Shown one piece after another: positions 54,140 to 62,851 of a DNA stretch of 64,000 nt. The notes beneath the pieces were generated by a model, which was not told the DNA's origin, did no database searches, and worked only from the letters and a program-made list of their open reading frames with translations. The translations under genes and the position numbers were made by a program. Where the stretch lies: assembly GCA_964415195.1 (NCBI GenBank), contig CAYPYD010000001.1:248001-312000 (forward strand). Reading direction: 5' to 3'. This DNA comes from WTXA01 sp964415195 (lineage in GTDB: Bacteria; Bacillota; TC1). Numbering within the stretch: position 1 is the stretch's first letter; every line of letters starts with the position of its first letter.

Positions 54140-54958
54140 ATGGACGACTATTTAAAATATTTAAAAGATAATCCCACAGAAAGAAAAAAATGTATAAAAG
54201 ATATGGCAAACGATCGATTTGAAGGATGGCTCTATGAAAGATATAATCAGAGGGAATTATATGGGACAATGTATAAAATTAAAGATTCTGATGAAGATGA
54301 TGATGCAGATTATTCTATCAGTGATTCTGATGGAACGTCTGAATTAAATAGTGAAGAAAAAGCAACTTTAAGAGAATTGTTGGGGAAATTGCGTAAACAA
54401 CGTGAAAATATAGAAATTGAATACTATGATCAAGAAAGCGAAGAAGATGTACTATGGTCTGAAATGATGGATGATGCAGAAGTGCATTTTCGTAAATTAA
54501 TTGTTGAATTTTTCGAGGCTAAAAATTTCAATACTGCCAATATAGTGGACTTCTTCTTGAATATTGATAATGACATAATAAAAAATTACGATTCAATAAT
54601 TAAATCAAAGATATTGGTAATAGGTAGAAGCGAAGTCAGGAAAAAAGATCTTCTGGGTATTATCAAAAGCTATGGCCTGAATGAAGATTTGTTTGAATTT
54701 GTATTAGAATACGACAACGCTAAGAACTACAATTTTAATAAATTAAGAAACAATGAGAAGTATCAAGCAGTCATGATTGGTCCCATACCTCATAAAATTA
54801 GAGGCATAGATACGAATTTGATTAGCAAGCTAGAAAAAAACGAAGAATATCCTCACACAATCAGGTTAATAAACGGAAATGATGAACTGAAAATTTCCAA
54901 ATCAACATTTTCAAAAACCTTAGATTTTTTAATACAGGAAAAAATACTAGTTATTTAA
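54140..54958 (+). CDS. Acidic protein of unknown function
   Basis: 272 residues. The N-terminal 45 residues are helical (DRFEGWLYERYNQRELYG), then comes an acidic low-complexity stretch (DSDEDDDADYSISDSDG near 50-66) and a helical segment. A compact alpha/beta part near 155-225 (SKILVIGRSEVRKKDLLGII, then AVMIGPIPHKIRGI) looks Rossmann-like, vaguely like DUF2325, but I cannot place it. GGAGG precedes the ATG. It heads an operon with the WYL and helicase genes and may be a regulator or adaptor. Confidence 0.65.
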   Translation: MDDYLKYLKDNPTERKKCIKDMANDRFEGWLYERYNQRELYGTMYKIKDSDEDDDADYSISDSDGTSELNSEEKATLRELLGKLRKQRENIEIEYYDQESEEDVLWSEMMDDAEVHFRKLIVEFFEAKNFNTANIVDFFLNIDNDIIKNYDSIIKSKILVIGRSEVRKKDLLGIIKSYGLNEDLFEFVLEYDNAKNYNFNKLRNNEKYQAVMIGPIPHKIRGIDTNLISKLEKNEEYPHTIRLINGNDELKISKSTFSKTLDFLIQEKILVI

Positions 54959-55006
54959 TTTACCGGTTACTTTATAATTTTTATAAAAAACAAAGGAGTT
55001 ATGCAC

Positions 55007-55399
55007 ATGGAAATTTTTATATTCATTGGATTTTTTGTTCTATTAATAGTAGTAATATATTTTGCTAATAAGAAAGATGAAACTATAACTTATAAAACAA
55101 ATGATTATGGAAATAGTAACACAAATAACTATATACCTAATGGAATGTCATACAGAAACATAGCAGATGAAATGAGAAAAGCTATCTCAGACGATAAAGT
55201 TGTGGAAATAATATATGATAAACCTAATTGGGATCCTAATCAAAGAAAATATACTACCCATACAAAAACAAGCAGAAAAATCAAGCCAATTTCAGTTTAT
55301 AGTGAAAACCAAGTTTTATATTTGAAAGCATATTGTTATTTAAGAAACGAAGAAAGGTTATTCCGTATTTCAAGAATAATTTCATTTAGCATATTATAA
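55007..55399 (+). CDS. Membrane-anchored WYL-domain protein
   Basis: 130 residues. One N-terminal helix (about 2-20), a short polar linker, then a minimal WYL-like domain (about 58-130): VVEIIYDKPNW, RKIKPISVYSENQVLYLKAY, CYLRNEERLFRISRI. WYL domains sense nucleotide or nucleic-acid ligands and often control defence genes; most are fused to a helix-turn-helix, whereas here the partner is a membrane helix. AAGGAG is two bases from an ATG at 55001 but eight from 55007, so I chose 55007. Confidence 0.72.
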   Translation: MEIFIFIGFFVLLIVVIYFANKKDETITYKTNDYGNSNTNNYIPNGMSYRNIADEMRKAISDDKVVEIIYDKPNWDPNQRKYTTHTKTSRKIKPISVYSENQVLYLKAYCYLRNEERLFRISRIISFSIL

Positions 55400-55444
55400 C
55401 CAATATATCAATATTTAATAATTTGGTACATAAGGAGAATATTA

Positions 55445-58400
55445 ATGGATTGGAAGAATATCTTAGAATTTCACAAGGAAATAGTACTTAGAGCACAAAA
55501 AGAATTCTATTTATTAAAAGAAGATGATAGCAGAAGATTTGCATCGATAAATGATTTCGAATTGAGTAGTTTTTCGGGACCCTGGACAGCAATGCTTAAT
55601 CAAATTGATAATGAATATTACCAAAGAAATAAGAATACAATATTTGATCAGTCAGAATGGGTTTTAGGGTTGTGTGCTGTCAAGTACTATCAAAGCTGGT
55701 GCCCCCTATTTGTTAAGGAAATAACTGTAAAAATCGATGAAGACTCAAATCTAGTCTTTAATCCTGCGCAGGCAAACTGGGATATTTCTCCACAATTGAT
55801 TAATTTAATAGAAAAAGATAAAAACACCAAATTTGACAATGATGAACTAAACGATAATATAAAAAGACTTTTTGAAAGAGTTTTTAATAAGTTTAATCTT
55901 GATGGCAACGATAAGTTGTTTGATATCTTGGTAGAAGAAACTAAATATGAATTTCCTGTACTATCAGAATATTTCAATGGACCGTCAATGGATTTTGTAT
56001 TATTTAATGCACCTCAAAATGCAGGGAAATATGATCGGAATCTTATGTCAGACTATAAAGGTCTCATAGAAAGGATTAACAAAAATCCATCTGATATTGG
56101 TGGATTAAAACTTATTGAATCTTTCGAAACAAATTATAAATATGATACTGATATAAAAGTTGAAAATATCATACCTCTCAATCAATCACAAGAAAATGCA
56201 GTCAAGGGAATTCTAGAAAGTAATCCTATTACTGTAATATCGGGGCCTCCTGGCTGTGGTAAGAGTCAGGTCGTCGTTTCCACTCTTTATAATTCTTGGA
56301 TCAACAACAGTAGTATACTATTTGCAAGCCAAAATAATAAAGCGGTTGAAGTAGTAAAAGAAAGATTAGAAATGATGGAACTACCAATTCCTATCCTAGT
56401 TCGTGCTGGTTCTAGTCAATTTAGTAATATAGCTAGTATTCCAAAACTTATGGTGAATGCTTTAGCTAATATCAAAGAAATAAATAAAAATCAGAATTTA
56501 GATTCAATTGACGAGCAAATTAAAAATCTTAAGATCAAGAGAGGATATTTGCAGGAATTTATTGATTCCAAAGTACCTGTAAAATTGGAGGAGACTTATA
56601 AGGCAGCACTTAGTTCATATTCAGAATCTATCAAATATTCAGATTTACTAAAATCGAAATATAAGGCCATTAACAATAAGATTATAGAATTAGGTGTAGA
56701 ATCAGACAGAGAAAAATTAAAAGATGACATTACTATCCTATCCAAATGGATTGATTCGGCGTCTATATATAAAAATCAGGATTTAGAAAATATTGAAAAA
56801 ATAAAATTAATTAGTGAAGAAATAGAAAATCACAAAAAAGCATTTTATAATTCACTTAACAACTTTGATATTAATGAAAAAATTGTTTATGAAGATATTG
56901 AGTCAAACACTTTTGATGAATTATATGATAAATATAATAATTTTAAAATTAATTGGTTAAGTGAACATTCAAAATATTTTATTTTTAAGCATGAAAAAGA
57001 TTGCTTGATCAATAAGTATTCAAAAGAAGAAATCTTCAAGCTTATTGACAATGTAAATGAAGTCAATGGTAAAGTGCAGGAATATCTAGATAATTACAAT
57101 GACAGAATTGATAACTATTTTTATTTTAGGAATGAATTAGAAAAACAATATGACCTACTCAGGAAAATAAAAATAGATATAAATATCGATATTTCGGAAG
57201 ATCTGATTAGAGAGTGGATGAATACTTATTTTGAGTATTCCGGAGAATTTGAAGGTTTTATTGTTCCCTTTTCTAAAAAATATAATGCTAAAAAAAGACT
57301 AATTCAAATTGAAAAAGAAGTGATGAATAAAATTCCGAAGACAATACTGATTGAATTGGGAAATATTAATAAAAACCGAATTAAACTAGCGGAAATATTC
57401 TCTATTATATTGGATTACTATGAGTTTAGAAATATAAATCAATCATATATTTCTATAATGGAAGATATTGAAAAAAGAATATCTGAAATTCAAATTAAAA
57501 TGAAACTATATGGGTTGAGTATTCAAGATTCATATTTTCTATCATTAGACGGCTTAATACAATTGATAAAAGATCTTGCAGCTAGTCATCTAAAGTATAA
57601 ATATGCTTTAGAAAGATATAATTTGATTGAAAGAAGGGAAATAGCTAATAGGTATCTAACAACGTTCATAAATAATGTTGAAGTATCAATGAAAACCAAT
57701 ATATTAGCAAAACTTATTTATTCTGAAATATTGTCAACTTTAAAAATCTATATAGATAAATTATTAAATGAAGAGACTGAAGATAATTTAAATTTACTTA
57801 ATGCACAAATTAATGATATGAGATATGAATTAGTGTTTGAAAATTGGAAACAAATTACAGTAATAATCAAGAATATTAAATCCCTTACTAATCAATTAGA
57901 TAATATTGACAATTATGATAAATTGTTATCAGAATGGAAGTCAAATAGACCACGATTTTTAAAATTTGATAATATACTTTCAGGATTCGATACAGATAAC
58001 ATTAAAGAAAACAATATTCTGAAAGAACTGGGAAAATTGCAAATTGATTATGAAGAATTTATCAAAAACGAACAGAAAGTATATTTAGCCAAAATTGATG
58101 AGGAATATAGTTTTGCTTGTTCTAAGATCAACGAATTATTTGATAACTTACCTGAAGAAATAATTAATGATGATTTGAAGAATGTTATCGATGAAATAAA
58201 TAAAAATGGGAAACATTATGTGTGGCCGACGGAAAAAATTGAAGAATTAATAAGGAATAGAAATGTTTCTAAAATCCAAGCTAATATTGAATCATGTGAT
58301 AGTAAAATCCAAGCATTGGTAAAAGAAAAAGGTGTGGTCATATGGTCTAAAAGGATAAAGAACCATGGTTCTATTTTATCTGAGTTTGAAAAATTATTGA

Positions 58401-59677
58401 CGTATTTTGGTAAAAAATCAATTGATGAAAATAACTTCAGAAGTTTACTTAAAATTATGCCTATATGGATAACTACTGCACAATCAACTAAAGGCATACC
58501 TTTGACACCAAATATCTACGATACTCTTATAATAGATGAAGCATCGCAATGTACGTTAACAAATCTTCTACCTTTGATTTATCGTGCCAAGTCAATTGTG
58601 GTAATAGGTGATTCTGAACAACTACCTGCTATTCCAAATATAAGAGGCAATACAGAGTCTGGATTAGCTGAAAAGTATGGCCTTAGTGATGAACAACTAT
58701 ATAATTATGGCCATGAAAAGAATGATGTCTTTAGGACCATTCTCAAATTTTTACCAGGCGGGTATGCAAAAGTATATAACTTGACTGAACACTATCGTTC
58801 AATACCTCAAATAATAGTATTTTCAAACCGCTATATATATAATCAGAGATTAAATATTAGAAGGAATCTGACTGATGATATATTTACTACGGATTCTTTG
58901 GCATATGGAGTGCATAAATTTCATATAGCTGGGCATTCTGAAAAGGGCAAGAATAATAGGAGTTGGATGAATCGTGATGAAGCAGATAAAGTAGTGGCTA
59001 TTATTGATGAATTAATAGAAAAGTATAATATCAGCAAGAAGAGAATCGGAGTAGTAACACCTTTTACAGCTCAGGTCGATTATATTGAAAACATGATGTC
59101 AAGTTTTGAAAAATATTCAGATATTTTAGTGGGAACTGCTCACAAATTCCAAGGTGATGAACGTGATGTAATTATCCTTAGTACAGTATTGTCTCCAAAC
59201 ATGGTACAATCAACAATCGATTGGATTCAAAAACCACATAATCTGATAAATGTTGCCATCACACGTGCAAGAAACTCATTAATTGTTGTTGGAGATTTCA
59301 TTACTATGAATAAACAGGTGGGGATATTAAAGGATTTGTATGAATATATTGAAGATATTGAAAAAACAAAAAGAACAAGTCCTGCAGAATATAAGCTTCT
59401 GACTTACTTAGGTGTTCAGGGTATCAAACCAACTGTACATGCACGTATCAAAGATATTGAAGTTGATTTTATTGTATCAAAAGATGGAGAATCTCTGGCA
59501 ATAGAGGTTGATGGTGCACAACATAATAAACAACAAGTGCTGGATAAATCTCGTGACGTTATGCTTCAAAGCATGGGATATAAAGTTATGCGTATTTCTG
59601 CTAGAGATGTGATGGAAACACCTAATGTTGTTATAGAAAAGATAATGGGCAATTTTTCGAAGGATAACCAGTTGTAA
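55445..59677 (+). CDS. Giant SF1 (Upf1/Dna2-like) helicase fused to a C-terminal nuclease
   Basis: 1410 residues. The motor is split: Walker A ISGPPGCGKSQVVVST near 265, then about 750 residues of helical, probably coiled-coil insert, then IIDEASQCTLTNLLPL (near 1030), GDSEQLPAI, LTEHYRS, GTAHKFQGDERDVI and NVAITRARNSLIVVGD (near 1270). The last 90 residues are a Vsr/DUF559-like nuclease: EYKLLTYLGVQGIKPTVHAR, EVDFIVSKDG and LAIEVDGAQH (D...ExD-type core). Such helicase-nuclease fusions act on RNA or DNA in several anti-phage systems. AAGGAG precedes the ATG. The pairing with WYL and an acidic protein is not one I can name. Confidence 0.85.
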   Translation: MDWKNILEFHKEIVLRAQKEFYLLKEDDSRRFASINDFELSSFSGPWTAMLNQIDNEYYQRNKNTIFDQSEWVLGLCAVKYYQSWCPLFVKEITVKIDEDSNLVFNPAQANWDISPQLINLIEKDKNTKFDNDELNDNIKRLFERVFNKFNLDGNDKLFDILVEETKYEFPVLSEYFNGPSMDFVLFNAPQNAGKYDRNLMSDYKGLIERINKNPSDIGGLKLIESFETNYKYDTDIKVENIIPLNQSQENAVKGILESNPITVISGPPGCGKSQVVVSTLYNSWINNSSILFASQNNKAVEVVKERLEMMELPIPILVRAGSSQFSNIASIPKLMVNALANIKEINKNQNLDSIDEQIKNLKIKRGYLQEFIDSKVPVKLEETYKAALSSYSESIKYSDLLKSKYKAINNKIIELGVESDREKLKDDITILSKWIDSASIYKNQDLENIEKIKLISEEIENHKKAFYNSLNNFDINEKIVYEDIESNTFDELYDKYNNFKINWLSEHSKYFIFKHEKDCLINKYSKEEIFKLIDNVNEVNGKVQEYLDNYNDRIDNYFYFRNELEKQYDLLRKIKIDINIDISEDLIREWMNTYFEYSGEFEGFIVPFSKKYNAKKRLIQIEKEVMNKIPKTILIELGNINKNRIKLAEIFSIILDYYEFRNINQSYISIMEDIEKRISEIQIKMKLYGLSIQDSYFLSLDGLIQLIKDLAASHLKYKYALERYNLIERREIANRYLTTFINNVEVSMKTNILAKLIYSEILSTLKIYIDKLLNEETEDNLNLLNAQINDMRYELVFENWKQITVIIKNIKSLTNQLDNIDNYDKLLSEWKSNRPRFLKFDNILSGFDTDNIKENNILKELGKLQIDYEEFIKNEQKVYLAKIDEEYSFACSKINELFDNLPEEIINDDLKNVIDEINKNGKHYVWPTEKIEELIRNRNVSKIQANIESCDSKIQALVKEKGVVIWSKRIKNHGSILSEFEKLLTYFGKKSIDENNFRSLLKIMPIWITTAQSTKGIPLTPNIYDTLIIDEASQCTLTNLLPLIYRAKSIVVIGDSEQLPAIPNIRGNTESGLAEKYGLSDEQLYNYGHEKNDVFRTILKFLPGGYAKVYNLTEHYRSIPQIIVFSNRYIYNQRLNIRRNLTDDIFTTDSLAYGVHKFHIAGHSEKGKNNRSWMNRDEADKVVAIIDELIEKYNISKKRIGVVTPFTAQVDYIENMMSSFEKYSDILVGTAHKFQGDERDVIILSTVLSPNMVQSTIDWIQKPHNLINVAITRARNSLIVVGDFITMNKQVGILKDLYEYIEDIEKTKRTSPAEYKLLTYLGVQGIKPTVHARIKDIEVDFIVSKDGESLAIEVDGAQHNKQQVLDKSRDVMLQSMGYKVMRISARDVMETPNVVIEKIMGNFSKDNQL

Positions 59678-59747
59678 CTTTAGATAATAAAATTTAAAAG
59701 ATATAAATGATTAGTCAAAATAATACACCAAGATTAGGAGAAAATAC

Positions 59748-61562
59748 ATGCAATACGATAAATACTCAGTAACGCAATACTCAGTCAATACAATCCTTGG
59801 ATACATAGAAGGAGGAGACATAGCAATACCGGAAATACAAAGACCATTTGTATGGAAACCAAGACTAGTACGAGACCTGATAGATTCTCTATATAATGGC
59901 TACCCAACTGGATATTTGATTATTTGGCAGAATCCAAACGTAAAACTAAAATCAGGAAAAGAATCTAATGGTAAAAAAATACTAGTAGATGGACAACAAA
60001 GAGTAACAGCCCTGATGACAGCAATATTAGGACAACCAGTCCTAAATGACGATTATGAAGAAAAGACGATACGTATTGCATTTAATCCTTTAGCAATAGG
60101 CGATGAGGAAAGATTTGCCGTACAAACACCTGCTCATAAGAACAGCAAGCATTGGATTTCAGACATATCAGCGATTTTTAAAAATGATTTCGATACCTTT
60201 AGTTTTATAGAAGATTACTGCACGAATAATTCAGAAATAAACAGGAGTGAACTAAACAAGGTAATGACAAATCTGCAAGCTATAAAGAATTGTCAGTTAG
60301 GTGCAATCATTCTAGTTCCTCAACTTGATATAGCAGAGGTTACTGATATATTTGTAAGAATTAATTCTCAAGGTAAAAGACTAAACGAGTCAGATTTTGC
60401 CATGTCAAAAATTGCTGCAGATGAAAAATATGGAGGAAATATGCTCCGTAAAGCTATTGACTATTTTTGTCATCTAGCTGTAGAACCGAGCTTTTATAAT
60501 AGTATTAGCACAAATGATAAGGAATTCATGAACTCAGAATTTGCATCTAAAATTAAATGGCTTAAGGATGATAAGGAAAGCATTTATGATCCAGATTATG
60601 GAGATATGCTTCGTGTTTCCTTTATGCATGAATTTGGAAGAGGAAAATTGGGAGACCTTGTAAGTCTGCTTTCAGGTCGTAATTTTGATACTAGAACTTT
60701 TGAGGAGGAAATAGCAGAAATAAGTTTTACAAAGCTAAAGACTGGGGTATTGAACTTCATGAACGAGTATAACTTTAACAGCTTTATTTTAGCAATAAAA
60801 TCTGCAGGATTTATTTCTGAAAAGTTGACAAATTCTCAGATGACTCTGGACTTTGCCTACACTCTGTTCCTTATATTATCAAATACATCTGGATTTCCTA
60901 AGGCTCTTATCAAGTACTATGTTCAAAAGTGGTATATACTATCTACTCTTACAAGTCGCTATATTTCATCGCCAGAAACAGCAATGGATAAAGATATAAG
61001 AAGCATAAGTTCTAAAGGGTTTATTCACTTCTTTAAAGAAACTGAAGAGGCAGTATTATCTGATGCTTTTTGGAACGTAGGTTTGGTGCAAGCTTTGGAA
61101 ACATCAGCAATAAATAGTCCATTCTTCAATGTTTTTCTAGCCGCGCAAGTTCATGCAGGGGATAGAGCATTATTTTCTTCAACAACTAAAGTAATGGATC
61201 TTATTAGCATTGCAGGAGATGTACATCATATTTTTCCTCGAGAATATTTAAAACAAAATGGCTTTACTGATAGATCAAAGTATAATCAAGTGGCAAACTA
61301 TGTCTATTTAGATACGCAAGTCAATATTTCTATTGGTAAGAAGGCGCCAGCTGATTATTTTGGTATAGTCCTTGAGCAGTGTAAAACTGGGGTTATGAAA
61401 ATCGGTACAATAGTTAATGAAGAAGAAATGAAAGCAAATCTTAAAGTTAATTGCATACCAGAGAATATTATGAATATGACAGTTGAAGATTATGATGAAT
61501 TTCTTTTAGAAAGAAGAAAGTTAATGGCTGCTAAAATAAAGGATTATTACAATAAAATATAG
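59748..61562 (+). CDS. GmrSD-like protein (DUF262 + DUF1524/HNH)
   Basis: 604 residues. The N-terminal DUF262 (GmrS-like) domain has IPEIQRPFVWKPRLVRDLID and ILVDGQQRVTALM (near 78-90), the DGQQR nucleotide motif. The C-terminal GmrD-like domain has the nuclease motif DVHHIFPREYL near 490 and YLDTQVNISIGKKAP. GmrSD proteins are type IV restriction enzymes that cut glucosylated or otherwise modified phage DNA, and SspE of phosphorothioate systems is related. No dnd/ssp modification genes are seen. TAGGAG precedes the ATG. Confidence 0.88.
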   Translation: MQYDKYSVTQYSVNTILGYIEGGDIAIPEIQRPFVWKPRLVRDLIDSLYNGYPTGYLIIWQNPNVKLKSGKESNGKKILVDGQQRVTALMTAILGQPVLNDDYEEKTIRIAFNPLAIGDEERFAVQTPAHKNSKHWISDISAIFKNDFDTFSFIEDYCTNNSEINRSELNKVMTNLQAIKNCQLGAIILVPQLDIAEVTDIFVRINSQGKRLNESDFAMSKIAADEKYGGNMLRKAIDYFCHLAVEPSFYNSISTNDKEFMNSEFASKIKWLKDDKESIYDPDYGDMLRVSFMHEFGRGKLGDLVSLLSGRNFDTRTFEEEIAEISFTKLKTGVLNFMNEYNFNSFILAIKSAGFISEKLTNSQMTLDFAYTLFLILSNTSGFPKALIKYYVQKWYILSTLTSRYISSPETAMDKDIRSISSKGFIHFFKETEEAVLSDAFWNVGLVQALETSAINSPFFNVFLAAQVHAGDRALFSSTTKVMDLISIAGDVHHIFPREYLKQNGFTDRSKYNQVANYVYLDTQVNISIGKKAPADYFGIVLEQCKTGVMKIGTIVNEEEMKANLKVNCIPENIMNMTVEDYDEFLLERRKLMAAKIKDYYNKI

Positions 61563-61628
61563 AAAAAAGGTATCAAAATAGAATAGTAATTTAAAATAAA
61601 AATATGATTAAGTCTAAAGGAGAATAAC

Positions 61629-62801
61629 ATGAGTGAAAAAGCAAACATTTTAGTAATGGGAAATTCAGGATCAGGAAAAAGCACATTGATTAATGCAGTT
61701 TTTAATTTTGATGAGGCAACTGTAGCAATTGGCCATGCAGGAACAGAGAATATGCAGGTCTATGAAAAAGAAGAATTCAGTTTCCGTATAATTGATACCA
61801 AAGGAATGGAATTTGGATTTCTGGCACAATTAAAAACAAAGAATGATATTAGAAAATGGTCAAAATCAGGCATTAAGAAAAAAGCAGAAGACAAGTACAT
61901 TCATATGATCTGGTACTGTGTAGATGCAACATCAAAACGCTTGTTCGACAAGAATCTAGATTCAATTAAGAATGTATCTAAGATGTGGAAAAACATTCCT
62001 ATAGTCATAGTACTAACAAAGTCATATTCAGAAACTGAAATTTCAGAGAATATAAAAATGGTGGAAGACTGTATAGGAAAGTACAAAAACAATAAGCACT
62101 TGAATATTGTAGATATTGTTCCTGTTGTAGCTCAACAATTTTCTATAAATAACGAAACTACAATACCTTCAATAGGAGTTGATATTTTGGTTGAAAAAAC
62201 AAATGATCTACTTCCTGAAGCTATAAGAATAAACAAAGAAGCAGTTTTTGAATTTGCTTTGAGAATAAAGCGTAATAATGCTAATGCTCTTACTATTGCA
62301 GCTACCTCAGGTGCGGCAGTTGTTGGAGCTATACCAATACCGGTAGCAGATGCCTTAATACTTGCACCATTGCAAGGTTCTATGATTTATGGGATTTCCA
62401 AGATCTATGATATTAAAAAAGATGGTGAAAATATTAAGAATATTGAAAATGCAATAATCGGTAGCGGTGTTGTTGCCTTAGGAGCTAAGGCAATAATATC
62501 AGCATTGAAGGCAATTCCAGGAATAAATATTGCAGCATCTTTAATAAATGCTGTTATTGCTGGTATTATTACCGCGGTAATCGGTGAAATAACAATAGCT
62601 GTAATGGAAAAGGTTGCTAAAGGAGAAGTTGATATCAACGATTTAGACTGGATAACAAAATTTACTGAAGCTGAGTACATGAATAAAATCGGCAAGTACC
62701 TAGAAAAACTAGGGAAGAATTTTGAAGGTAAGGATCCAAAGAAAATAGGGAAGGTCATATCAGACATCTTCAAGGAATTCAGTAAAGCAAAGGTTAAATA
62801 A
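61629..62801 (+). CDS. Era-like GTPase with a hydrophobic DUF697-like tail
   Basis: 390 residues. G1 is GNSGSGKST (11-19), switch region GHAGTENMQVYE, G3 DTKGME near 58, and G4 reads VLTKSY near 133 instead of NKxD. The C-terminal part (about 210-330) is hydrophobic and alanine/isoleucine-rich (AAVVGAIPIPVADALILAP), as in DUF697 proteins, and may insert into or touch the membrane. GTPases of this type appear in defence islands as switches. AAAGGAG precedes the ATG. It lies between GmrSD-like and NucS-like genes, probably in one operon. Confidence 0.82.
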   Translation: MSEKANILVMGNSGSGKSTLINAVFNFDEATVAIGHAGTENMQVYEKEEFSFRIIDTKGMEFGFLAQLKTKNDIRKWSKSGIKKKAEDKYIHMIWYCVDATSKRLFDKNLDSIKNVSKMWKNIPIVIVLTKSYSETEISENIKMVEDCIGKYKNNKHLNIVDIVPVVAQQFSINNETTIPSIGVDILVEKTNDLLPEAIRINKEAVFEFALRIKRNNANALTIAATSGAAVVGAIPIPVADALILAPLQGSMIYGISKIYDIKKDGENIKNIENAIIGSGVVALGAKAIISALKAIPGINIAASLINAVIAGIITAVIGEITIAVMEKVAKGEVDINDLDWITKFTEAEYMNKIGKYLEKLGKNFEGKDPKKIGKVISDIFKEFSKAKVK

Positions 62802-62851
62802 TTATACTTTTAAAATATGTCCTTATTCATTAAATATATAAGGAGAACCAA

